From Pueribacillus theae (lineage in GTDB: Bacteria > Bacillota > Bacilli > Bacillales > UBA6769), in contig NZ_QCZG01000003.1 of assembly GCF_003097615.1 (NCBI RefSeq), positions 62,001 to 126,000 of the forward strand: 64,000 bases of DNA, given 5' to 3'. The stretch's first letter is position 1, and each line of letters begins with the position of its first letter. The position numbers were made by a program, and so were the translations under genes. The notes under the pieces are model-generated. The model saw nothing but the letters and a program-made list of their open reading frames with translations, made no database searches and was not told the DNA's origin. Below, one piece after another: positions 51,269 through 61,976 of this stretch.

Positions 51269-54200
51269 GTTTCAATTCCTCATAGGTAAGATGAAAACGT
51301 AGAATTTGACCACGATTTGCACGAATTTATGGTTAGTTTCAATTCCTCTTAGGTAAGATGAAAACGAATAATTACGACGTGCCTGCTTCGCTAGTTTCAT
51401 AGTTTCAATTCCTCTTAGGTAAGATGAAAACTAAACTGTAGATTTTCGTGAAATAATCTCCTTCACGAGTTTCAATTCCTCATAGGTAAGATGAAAACGC
51501 ACAATCTTGCCAACTGCTCTGCGGCTTCACTTGCGTTTCAATTCCTCATAGGTAAGATGAAAACGCGTGGCGACTCTTTTCTAAGGCTTGCAAGTTCGTA
51601 GTTTCAATTCCTCATAGGTAAGATGAAAACTGCATGGCAGACGGGCCTCCGAATCCGGTTAAAGGGTTTCAATTCCTCATAGGTAAGATGAAAACTTCTT
51701 CAAAGTGTTCAGTCTTCAAAGATGTGTCTTGTTTCAATTCCTCATAGGTAAGATGAAAACTTATGTCGCCGTTTTGAAGGTTAGTTAGTTCGGTTTGTTT
51801 CAATTCCTCATAGGTAAGATGAAAACCTTTTTCCGGAATGCGATCGGGCGAATTATGTGCCTGTTTCAATTCCTCATAGGTAAGATGAAAACATAGAATT
51901 ACGCAAAAGCTAGCCAAACAAATTCAGTGTTTCAATTCCTCATAGGTAAGATGAAAACGAGTGTGTAAGAATAGTCTCCAATTTTTTCTGATTTGGTTTC
52001 AATTCCTCATAGGTAAGATGAAAACACATCTAACGGCAGATGGTAATTACAAATATGGCCTGTTTCAATTCCTCATAGGTAAGATGAAAACATTTTGGAA
52101 ACTGATGTTCCTATTTTCCTTGAACCGGTTTCAATTCCTCATAGGTAAGATGAAAACAACGATCACACTCCGTCACCTCTTACAATTGCCATTGGAGTTT
52201 CAATTCCTCATAGGTAAGATGAAAACTGAGAGCATTTCCCAGACGTAATCAAGCATATCCTTGTTTCAATTCCTCATAGGTAAGATGAAAACAAGTACGC
52301 CATGTGTAACGTATGTTTATCGTAGTAGTTTCAATTCCTCATAGGTAAGATGAAAACAAGCCCTCCTAATACCCTTTTGACTTCAAAACAGCTTGGTTTC
52401 AATTCCTCATAGGTAAGATGAAAACAGGGATTTGTTAGTGGCATTCTCGCTTCAAATATTTGTTTCAATTCCTCATAGGTAAGATGAAAACGTGGGCAGA
52501 TGGTGAGCTCGGCGGACGTATTGATCCTGGTTTCAATTCCTCATAGGTAAGATGAAAACTAAACAAATGTATCGCCCGTTTGCGTGTCGTCTTTGTTTCA
52601 ATTCCTCATAGGTAAGATGAAAACGACACCATGCCTATTTGGCAGAATCACGAACAAAGGAGTTTCAATTCCTCATAGGTAAGATGAAAACCTTATATTT
52701 TATTGGCCATCGATGAGGTAGCTTTACTGTTTCAATTCCTCATAGGTAAGATGAAAACCGATTTCTTCAGTTTCTTTAGTTAGGCTTTTGATGGTTTCAA
52801 TTCCTCATAGGTAAGATGAAAACTTCTACAAACCGATACCAGCTGTTTTCCTTCTCGTGTTTCAATTCCTCATAGGTAAGATGAAAACTTGAACCGTTAA
52901 CGTCCCATTTTTTTATCAGATTTATGGTTTCAATTCCTCATAGGTAAGATGAAAACCATTGTTCCAAAAAACACGATAGACGGTTTCAAGAGTTTCAATT
53001 CCTCATAGGTAAGATGAAAACCGATTGGCGTCTTTGTGGACTTGTTTGATGAACTTTCGTTTCAATTCCTCATAGGTAAGATGAAAACAATGCTTTGCGC
53101 AATGTTGCACGCAATGACAAAATGGTTTCAATTCCTCATAGGTAAGATGAAAACTGTCATATTGAGAGTTGGCGAAGTTGTCGTGGTTTCGTTTCAATTC
53201 CTCATAGGTAAGATGAAAACTGTCATATTGAGAGTTGGCGAAGTTGTCGTGGTTTCGTTTCAATTCCTCATAGGTAAGATGAAAACCATAGCGTTCTTGG
53301 AGGTATTCTATAACATGTAGAGGGTTTCAATTCCTCATAGGTAAGATGAAAACTACATATGACTGCTGTACCAAAACCACCAAAGACGGCGTTTCAATTC
53401 CTCATAGGTAAGATGAAAACTACATATGACTGCTGTACCAAAACCACCAAAGACGGCGTTTCAATTCCTCATAGGTAAGATGAAAACTTTGCATTTTAGA
53501 ACGGTTATCTTTTCTAAATTTGTCGTTTCAATTCCTCATAGGTAAGATGAAAACAGCGATTCAAGGGTTTCTTTTTCAGCTTGTTCAGCGTTTCAATTCC
53601 TCATAGGTAAGATGAAAACTTCCAGCATCATTTGCGTCAAGGCAATATCAAGCCTTGGTTTCAATTCCTCATAGGTAAGATGAAAACTTACGAAACTTGG
53701 ACTGACTGCAAGAAGGACTTTTGTTTCAATTCCTCATAGGTAAGATGAAAACGACGGACATGATTATCACGAGCGGACCAAAGAACAGGCGTTTCAATTC
53801 CTCATAGGTAAGATGAAAACAGGTCCTCAATCGTATCCACAATTCTGATTTTCCCGGGTTTCAATTCCTCATAGGTAAGATGAAAACAAACTCATCCACC
53901 ATGCGATTATTGATAGTATTAAGGTTTCAATTCCTCATAGGTAAGATGAAAACGGACTGCTAGTTTACAGTCAGTCGCTCATTTCATCAATGTTTCAATT
54001 CCTCATAGGTAAGATGAAAACGAGGACGCTGCTATAACGGATGCCAAAATTTATAATCTGTTTCAATTCCTCATAGGTAAGATGAAAACTAAATACGCTT
54101 TACCAGCCAGAACACCGTCGTAAGTGGTTTCAATTCCTCATAGGTAAGATGAAAACTTATAAACAGCGTCAGAGGGAAACACACCGAGAGAGTTTCAATT

Positions 54201-57200
54201 CCTCATAGGTAAGATGAAAACCAGACTCAACTTTGTCATCCGGTTCCACCATTGTGTGTTTCAATTCCTCATAGGTAAGATGAAAACTTTGACGATTGTT
54301 CATCATTTCTTTAAGTTTTGCAATGTTTCAATTCCTCATAGGTAAGATGAAAACCTGGCCAACTGACCACAAGGAAGTATCCAAAACAGGTTTCAATTCC
54401 TCATAGGTAAGATGAAAACACAGAAGGCGGCACTGAAAAGGATACTCGATTCAGCGATGTTTCAATTCCTCATAGGTAAGATGAAAACACATCATCAGAA
54501 CTAATATTGTCGCTTTTAGACAAGGTTTCAATTCCTCATAGGTAAGATGAAAACTTTTGTTCTTGGTTAAAAACTTGATACAAATCGGCGTTTCAATTCC
54601 TCATAGGTAAGATGAAAACTCACTTGTGTTAAAATTCATCTGAGCTTGGAATGTGTGTTTCAATTCCTCATAGGTAAGATGAAAACTCAAGTTCAGTCAA
54701 TTCCCTACCAAGCCTTTGCTCTGTTTCAATTCCTCATAGGTAAGATGAAAACTAGAATTGCTTATGTGGGCAGATGGTGAGCTCGGCGGGTTTCAATTCC
54801 TCATAGGTAAGATGAAAACCTAGCTTTACGCACTGGTCAGTATCGAAACATTAACGGTTTCAATTCCTCATAGGTAAGATGAAAACCGGGACTGACGGCA
54901 AGCGTCTGAATGCCCTCAGCATGTTTCAATTCCTCATAGGTAAGATGAAAACCGAGAGATAAAGCCTTGATAAGTTCTAGCGCCTGCCTGAGTTTCAATT
55001 CCTCATAGGTAAGATGAAAACCATTTCGATGTCGTCGTCATCTAATCCCTCCATATCGGTTTCAATTCCTCATAGGTAAGATGAAAACGGTATATCCAAA
55101 GAGTATTATTGGATGTTAGAAAACGGGTTTCAATTCCTCATAGGTAAGATGAAAACCGTCGTCCTCATCGCCAGTAGGAGACACAAGTGTATGTTTCAAT
55201 TCCTCATAGGTAAGATGAAAACGAAACGCAATGCCTTTTTATTTTTAGGCCTTATCACAGTTTCAATTCCTCATAGGTAAGATGAAAACCACAACCTGAC
55301 CAATTGCGCTTCCTCCACCTTCAGGTTTCAATTCCTCATAGGTAAGATGAAAACAATTTTTGAAATACTGCTGCGCGGTATATGTAGCATGTTTCAATTC
55401 CTCATAGGTAAGATGAAAACAATATTAAGGAGGTGGCCATCAATGAGTGATGGACGGGTTTCAATTCCTCATAGGTAAGATGAAAACGTCCGGATTGTTG
55501 ATGGTGCGCTTTTTAATTTCGAAGTTTCAATTCCTCATAGGTAAGATGAAAACAAACTTAACGTTCTTAATGGCCCTGATTTGATTGAGTTTCAATTCCT
55601 CATAGGTAAGATGAAAACATCCGGGCTTTCGGCGTTTATGCAAACTTTTTAAATGTGTTTCAATTCCTCATAGGTAAGATGAAAACCAATATTGACGGCT
55701 CTAATTCAAACACAGTCAAAAGAGTTTCAATTCCTCATAGGTAAGATGAAAACAGTATTTGAAGTAAATACGTTGATATATCAAGATTTGTTTCAATTCC
55801 TCATAGGTAAGATGAAAACGCCAGTCGGTATCATCAATCATGCTGGCCATGAGAGAGTTTCAATTCCTCATAGGTAAGATGAAAACTTCAATTTCGCACT
55901 GATAGCCAACTGTCTGGCTATGTTTCAATTCCTCATAGGTAAGATGAAAACGCAAAGAAGTATTTTCCATTGTGTTCACCTACAGCAGTTTCAATTCCTC
56001 ATAGGTAAGATGAAAACCAGGCAAGGGAAAAGACCTGGAAACGCAATCCTCTTGGTTTCAATTCCTCATAGGTAAGATGAAAACACGGATCATGTCATTG
56101 ATAATTCCATTTGCAACAGGTTTCAATTCCTCATAGGTAAGATGAAAACCTTCTTTCTGGTCCTCGTAAGCACCTAAAAGACCGTGTTTCAATTCCTCAT
56201 AGGTAAGATGAAAACAGGACCGGCATTTACTGCTCTTACAGGTCCGGTAGGTGTTTCAATTCCTCATAGGTAAGATGAAAACGCATGCGCTGCCTCCGGC
56301 ATATATTTTCCATATTCTGGTTTCAATTCCTCATAGGTAAGATGAAAACTGCTTGGCTCCGCTTTAATTCATCTGCAATCTCCGGAGTTTCAATTCCTCA
56401 TAGGTAAGATGAAAACATAACATTAAAAGAATATCTCGAATCAGCGAAAGTGTTTCAATTCCTCATAGGTAAGATGAAAACTTTGCGTATAGCAACATCC
56501 GGCGCAATGACATGGCCATGTTTCAATTCCTCATAGGTAAGATGAAAACTAGAATCTATCATCCGACATAATTTCCAAAAAAATCTAAGTTTCAATTCCT
56601 CATAGGTAAGATGAAAACGGCGGCGCGCGCGGGCGAACGTACGTCCGTAATATTGTTTCAATTCCTCATAGGTAAGATGAAAACCTTTAAAAGACAGAAT
56701 AGCATCAGCTTTAAAGGCATTGTTTCAATTCCTCATAGGTAAGATGAAAACACGGAAAAGGACTCTCAACTAACGACTATACAACATGTTTCAATTCCTC
56801 ATAGGTAAGATGAAAACAGTATACCCCAAACTTAATGCCTTCAATTAGTACGGTTTCAATTCCTCATAGGTAAGATGAAAACCTAAGCGAACCATTTGGC
56901 TTACAGAAAAACAGGCAATGTTTCAATTCCTCATAGGTAAGATGAAAACTTGTCAATCGCCGTTGGAATCGAAACGATATTTCCAAGTTTCAATTCCTCA
57001 TAGGTAAGATGAAAACCAGCCAAACCTTCAGTTTCAGCGATTTCGATCGTGGTTTCAATTCCTCATAGGTAAGATGAAAACTGAGCGACCTGATCTAGAC
57101 GTATTTCTATAAATATAGTTTCAATTCCTCATAGGTAAGATGAAAACCAACGTACAGTCTTGAGTCCACGCCAGCCCATGAATACGTTTCAATTCCTCAT

Positions 57201-59949
57201 AGGTAAGATGAAAACGAACAGAATCCATCCACAATTACAATCAATCGAATAGGTTTCAATTCCTCATAGGTAAGATGAAAACATGACGGTGAAGTGGCGG
57301 CACGTGTTACATTCACTGTGTTTCAATTCCTCATAGGTAAGATGAAAACATACTGAATGATTCACTGTTTGAAAACTGTTATACCGGTTTCAATTCCTCA
57401 TAGGTAAGATGAAAACATATGGCCGTCTCTTAGCCTATGTTTATGTTGATGGGTTTCAATTCCTCATAGGTAAGATGAAAACGCGATGCCTGCCGTTCCT
57501 GCTTACTATTTCTCTGTTGTTTCAATTCCTCATAGGTAAGATGAAAACGTTCTCTGGCTGCATTAACAGCGTTTCGGATTGGAGGTTTCAATTCCTCATA
57601 GGTAAGATGAAAACACAAAGGAAGGCGGTGGCAATCTTTGAACAAACGTTGTTTCAATTCCTCATAGGTAAGATGAAAACAAAAAGAACAAAAACGAGCA
57701 TCGCTTGAAGTGAAATAGTTTCAATTCCTCATAGGTAAGATGAAAACGAATGAGTAAATCTCCATTAATTTATTTCGGTGGTGTTTCAATTCCTCATAGG
57801 TAAGATGAAAACCTGCTTCTTCTTTAGGTTTTTCAACTTTCTTACCGTGTTTCAATTCCTCATAGGTAAGATGAAAACGCCTCCGCATACTCGGCATAGA
57901 CCATCATCACGCATGTTTCAATTCCTCATAGGTAAGATGAAAACGACATTGGCATATTAGCACCAGTTGCAGCATCTCCAACGTTTCAATTCCTCATAGG
58001 TAAGATGAAAACGTTTCAACAGCCCAATCCTTTAAGTCCTCTGACTCCCTGTTTCAATTCCTCATAGGTAAGATGAAAACTGTATGAAAAATGGAAACGA
58101 GAAGAACTACCAACAGAGTTTCAATTCCTCATAGGTAAGATGAAAACGACAATAGCGAAATAGAAAGATTGGTTGGCATATAGGTTTCAATTCCTCATAG
58201 GTAAGATGAAAACGCTCAAAGAAGCGTTCTATGGCATTTGGGATTGCTCGTTTCAATTCCTCATAGGTAAGATGAAAACGGAATCTATCTGAAAGGAGGC
58301 TTACACATGCCAGCGTTTCAATTCCTCATAGGTAAGATGAAAACCCAAACTCACGAATAACCGGAAAGTCAGCCCTATTCATGTTTCAATTCCTCATAGG
58401 TAAGATGAAAACTTGGATATCTGCCCGTTTCGTGCCTGGATTATAGTGTTTCAATTCCTCATAGGTAAGATGAAAACATCATTTCTGATAGACTCTATTT
58501 CTTCTTCATGTTTGTTTCAATTCCTCATAGGTAAGATGAAAACAAATAAAAATAGCAGGCGTTCATTATGAAATTGAGTTTTGTTTCAATTCCTCATAGG
58601 TAAGATGAAAACTTCAACGCCTTCCGGCATGTTTGCTGATCGGAACAGTTTCAATTCCTCATAGGTAAGATGAAAACTACCTGAACTATTACAAGCTATA
58701 CAAACATTAGACGGTTTCAATTCCTCATAGGTAAGATGAAAACAGCAAAATGATTAGCTTGGTATTCCTGCATTTCAAGTTTCAATTCCTCATAGGTAAG
58801 ATGAAAACGCGGAATTATAGAAAATCACGAGTGCGTGTTCATGCTTGTTTCAATTCCTCATAGGTAAGATGAAAACATGGTTCCCCAACGTGGGCCGAAA
58901 CCAGATGTCCGGGGTTTCAATTCCTCATAGGTAAGATGAAAACAAATGAACGCCCGTTACGAGCGTTCATTCATCAATTTTGTTTCAATTCCTCATAGGT
59001 AAGATGAAAACTTGACAGCGCCGATGCTCCTAAACAAGAAAGTGAGAGCAAGTTTCAATTCCTCATAGGTAAGATGAAAACGAAATTGTTGCTGATCTAA
59101 GAAAAGCCCGCTCTCTCATGTTTCAATTCCTCATAGGTAAGATGAAAACAGAAGATATATATACCATTTTCGAACATTGGGTTTCGTTTCAATTCCTCAT
59201 AGGTAAGATGAAAACATTTGCCTTGGGTCGAGGGTTCCGAAAGGAAAGGTAGTTTCAATTCCTCATAGGTAAGATGAAAACTTTCTTTAGCTTCTTTTAT
59301 CAGTACATCAACTTTTTGTTTCAATTCCTCATAGGTAAGATGAAAACTCACCGCAACCGTCGCAATAGTGTGTTTCTAACTCTGGTTTCAATTCCTCATA
59401 GGTAAGATGAAAACGAAGGTTTAGGTACAGCCCTTAGCATTGAATCACTCCTGTTTCAATTCCTCATAGGTAAGATGAAAACTGATTCCTAAACCATCCA
59501 TTCCACACAAGAAAGCGACGTTTCAATTCCTCATAGGTAAGATGAAAACTTCTTCTTCAATGCCCCAAAACTCTATGCTGTCGTCAGTTTCAATTCCTCA
59601 TAGGTAAGATGAAAACGGAATCAGCAAACCCGATCTCAACAGCTTTTTGGGCGCGTTTCAATTCCTCATAGGTAAGATGAAAACGGCTTCAACAGCGATT
59701 CTTGCCCCTGCATCGACCTTGTTTCAATTCCTCATAGGTAAGATGAAAACGGCGATTCCATCAAAGGCATCTCCACCTGGAGAGTTGTTTCAATTCCTCA
59801 TAGGTAAGATGAAAACGGCCGTCATGTTTTTATTCGGACGGGTATTCAGGCGAGTTTCAATTCCTCATAGGTAAGATGAAAACGCTGAAGCAAATTGAAG
59901 AAAACGGCGCCGTCACGGAGTTTCAATTCCTCATAGGTAAGATGAAAAC
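51269..59949 (-). CRISPR. CRISPR array 2 (131 repeats, 130 spacers)
   Basis: The same 30-base repeat family as array 1, with GATGAAAAC at the plus-strand end; read on the minus strand it ends in ATTGAAAC. I count 131 repeats at a period of about 66-67 bases. The second and third repeats (51336, 51402) have the CTCTTAGG variant, which marks the left as the old end. Spacers at 53155-53190 and 53221-53256 are identical, as are 53354-53390 and 53421-53457. Spacers at 52492-52529 and 54753-54789 overlap by 24 bases. The leader is at the right next to cas2. Confidence 0.98.
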
Positions 59950-60142
59950 CCAAAAAAATTGCGTTAATACAATAATAATATACTCCTCTAAACTTTTTAT
60001 CAATCACTTATTCTATAAATATAAATTTCAATAATGCTATTTAATTGGCGATTATCTCTTAATATCTGTCATTATCTTTGTTTTTCCTTTTGTCGTCGAT
60101 CCCCTGGGTTTGATGTCGTGAGTAGGATCGACGACAATTTCT
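59950..60142 (-). promoter_or_regulatory. Leader of CRISPR array 2
   Basis: About 190 AT-rich bases between the youngest repeat and cas2. A palindrome with 11-base arms at 60092-60102 (GTCGTCGATCC) and 60125-60135 lies just after the cas2 stop and matches the one in the array 1 leader, including TGATGTCGTGAG-like loop sequence. Confidence 0.75.
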
Positions 60143-60406
60143 TCAAATCATAAAATCGACATTCCCCTTCTCTCTTCCCATTATCTCCCTTTTTGAATAT
60201 TTCTGAGAGCGAAAGGTATATATAATGATTGAGTCCTCTTCTGCATCCAACAACTTCTCTAATTCTTTTTTTAATTTTACAAAATTAGCTCTTGAAATTT
60301 CCCCTTCAAACACCGAATTCTGTACCCAATGTAAATACTTCCGACAAATTTTCAACGCCTTGCCAACTCTTTTTTGCCCAAAATCGTAAACAAGTATTAC
60401 AAACAA
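60143..60406 (-). CDS. cas2: Cas2, CRISPR spacer-acquisition protein
   Basis: An 87-residue ferredoxin-fold protein that forms the Cas1-Cas2 integrase. The first strand FVILVYDFGQKRVGKALKIC holds the conserved aspartate, and KYLHWVQNSVFEGEISRANF is the family second block. Start chosen at TTG 60406, six bases after AAAGGGTG, giving the normal length; the ATG six codons upstream follows the cas1 stop directly without a ribosome site. Its C-terminus has a decayed duplicate at 43237. Confidence 0.94.
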   Translation of the reverse strand: MFVILVYDFGQKRVGKALKICRKYLHWVQNSVFEGEISRANFVKLKKELEKLLDAEEDSIIIYTFRSQKYSKREIMGREKGNVDFMI

Positions 60407-60424
60407 TGAAAGCACCCTTTCCAT

Positions 60425-61435
60425 TTACCAAAGAGAGGCATACGGCTCATAAGGTTTTTCGCCCAATAGATGTTTTTGGATTTTGTATAACTCTAGTCGA
60501 ATAAGTCTTCGATATGACACATTCTTACCCAAATGCCGATGGTTTACAGTTGTTCTCATTCGTGATTCCATTTGTTCAAGAAATGTTCTCCTTCCTTTAT
60601 CATTTAATAAAATACCTCCACCATGTTCTTTTTCAAAATCTTTTTGGGTGATCATTCTCTTGTTGATTAATTGAAAAATTAATCGGTCAACCATAATAGG
60701 TTTAAAAATTTCAGCTACATCTAAATTTAATGAAAATCTTCTAAAATTTGTAGAGTGGAGAAAGCCAATCCTTGGATCAAGGTAAGTCTTATAAATTTCA
60801 CTTAATATCATTGTGTAGCATAAAGAATTCCCGAAACTGATTAAAGCATTGAGACGATTTAAAGGTGGCCGTTTGCTTCGCTTACCAAACTGGAAATCAT
60901 CATTTCTAATAATTTCGTCAAAACCTCTATAATAATTTTCTCGTGCATGCCCCTCAAAAGCCATAAGTTCTTCCACTGTTTCTGCATTATTTAATTTTAA
61001 CAGCGATGAATTTAGCTCTTCGATAATGCCTAAAAGCAATTCATTGTTTTCTTTTCTTCTATTTGCATAATACCGTAGCACTTGTTTCATTTGGTTGATA
61101 GAGCCCGAAATAAACCGCCTTGCTAAATCAAGACGAAGTTTCTTATCTAAATATGCTTCAGATTGTTTTAGGATCACATGTCCTGCGTTTAAATGTTCCC
61201 TTGGATAATAAGTTCCCGTGTAATAGCCGTAATAGTTAAAAAAATGAACGCAAATACTTTTTTGGCTTAAAAAATCAAGAAGCTTTGTGTTTAAATCAAT
61301 TTCAGAAAAAATAAAAATATCATTCGTATCTTCCACTGGAATAAATTTTCTTTTTCCATCCTCGTCAACAAAAAATAATGTGTTCTCTTTTCTTTTAAGT
61401 ACTCCGCTCCTTGTTATATATAACGTTTTTTTCAT
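60425..61435 (-). CDS. cas1: Cas1, CRISPR integrase
   Basis: A 336-residue integrase of the type I-B lineage. Metal-binding residues: glutamate in LMAFEGHARENYY (about 165), histidine in RIGFLHSTNFRRFSLNLD (about 233) and the aspartate/glutamate in LDVAEIFKPIM. N-terminal beta domain: LYITRSGVLKRKENTLFFV. Overlaps the cas4 stop by one base (TAATG) and precedes cas2. Together with Cas4 it would add the spacers to array 2 next door. Confidence 0.96.
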   Translation of the reverse strand: MKKTLYITRSGVLKRKENTLFFVDEDGKRKFIPVEDTNDIFIFSEIDLNTKLLDFLSQKSICVHFFNYYGYYTGTYYPREHLNAGHVILKQSEAYLDKKLRLDLARRFISGSINQMKQVLRYYANRRKENNELLLGIIEELNSSLLKLNNAETVEELMAFEGHARENYYRGFDEIIRNDDFQFGKRSKRPPLNRLNALISFGNSLCYTMILSEIYKTYLDPRIGFLHSTNFRRFSLNLDVAEIFKPIMVDRLIFQLINKRMITQKDFEKEHGGGILLNDKGRRTFLEQMESRMRTTVNHRHLGKNVSYRRLIRLELYKIQKHLLGEKPYEPYASLW

Positions 61436-61950
61436 TAATCTTCACCTGCCCAACAATAATCACGATACGCACAGCGATTGCAAAATTTTATTTTCTTCGG
61501 AGAAGGTGGTACAGGCAATTTGGCATATGTTTGAATATCTTTAACAGCTTCGAGTAATTTTTCTCTATTTTCATCCGTTAATTCAACTTGCTCTTTTGTT
61601 TTTTCTTCTGTGAACAATAACTCGCCCTTAGCTTTAATACCCATTTGCTTTAGTTGCTCTAGGTAAAATAAAAGTTGAAAATAACTACTTTCTTTAAAGC
61701 GAGATGTTTTCTTTATTTCTTGGACAACTAATTCGTTGCCAACTTTCTTAATCCGATCGATTTTCCCGCTGCCAATGTCCACTTCTTCTTTCCCTCGTTT
61801 ACTATAGTAATCATGCAAAAATCGACCGATATCTATGTTTTCATCTTCTTGATCGGGTGCAATACTATGCATCATAAGCCAGAGCTCGCGTTTGCAAATG
61901 AAGTAATACCAAATATGCGTTCCGGTAACGGGATAGACATCATCTCTCAT
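61435..61950 (-). CDS. cas4: Cas4, 4Fe-4S nuclease of spacer acquisition
   Basis: A 171-residue RecB-like exonuclease that trims prespacers and selects the PAM. Iron-sulfur cysteines: C19 (YFICKREL) and the C-terminal group FCNRCAYRDYCWAG. Nuclease residues: histidine in GRFLHDYYSKRGK, GSGKIDRIKKVGNELVVQEIKK (given as IDRI and VQEIKK motifs) with acidic and lysine residues. Start by GGGAGGAG. It follows the Cas3 gene by 26 bases. Confidence 0.95.
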   Translation of the reverse strand: MRDDVYPVTGTHIWYYFICKRELWLMMHSIAPDQEDENIDIGRFLHDYYSKRGKEEVDIGSGKIDRIKKVGNELVVQEIKKTSRFKESSYFQLLFYLEQLKQMGIKAKGELLFTEEKTKEQVELTDENREKLLEAVKDIQTYAKLPVPPSPKKIKFCNRCAYRDYCWAGED

Positions 61951-61976
61951 TTAATGCTCCTCCCTTACATATCATC

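Noticed and set aside
51669-59874. Many frames of 60-100 codons through array 2 with repeating FQFLIGKMKT or FHLTYEELK
   Set aside because: Produced by the 30-base repeat plus spacer period; not genes.
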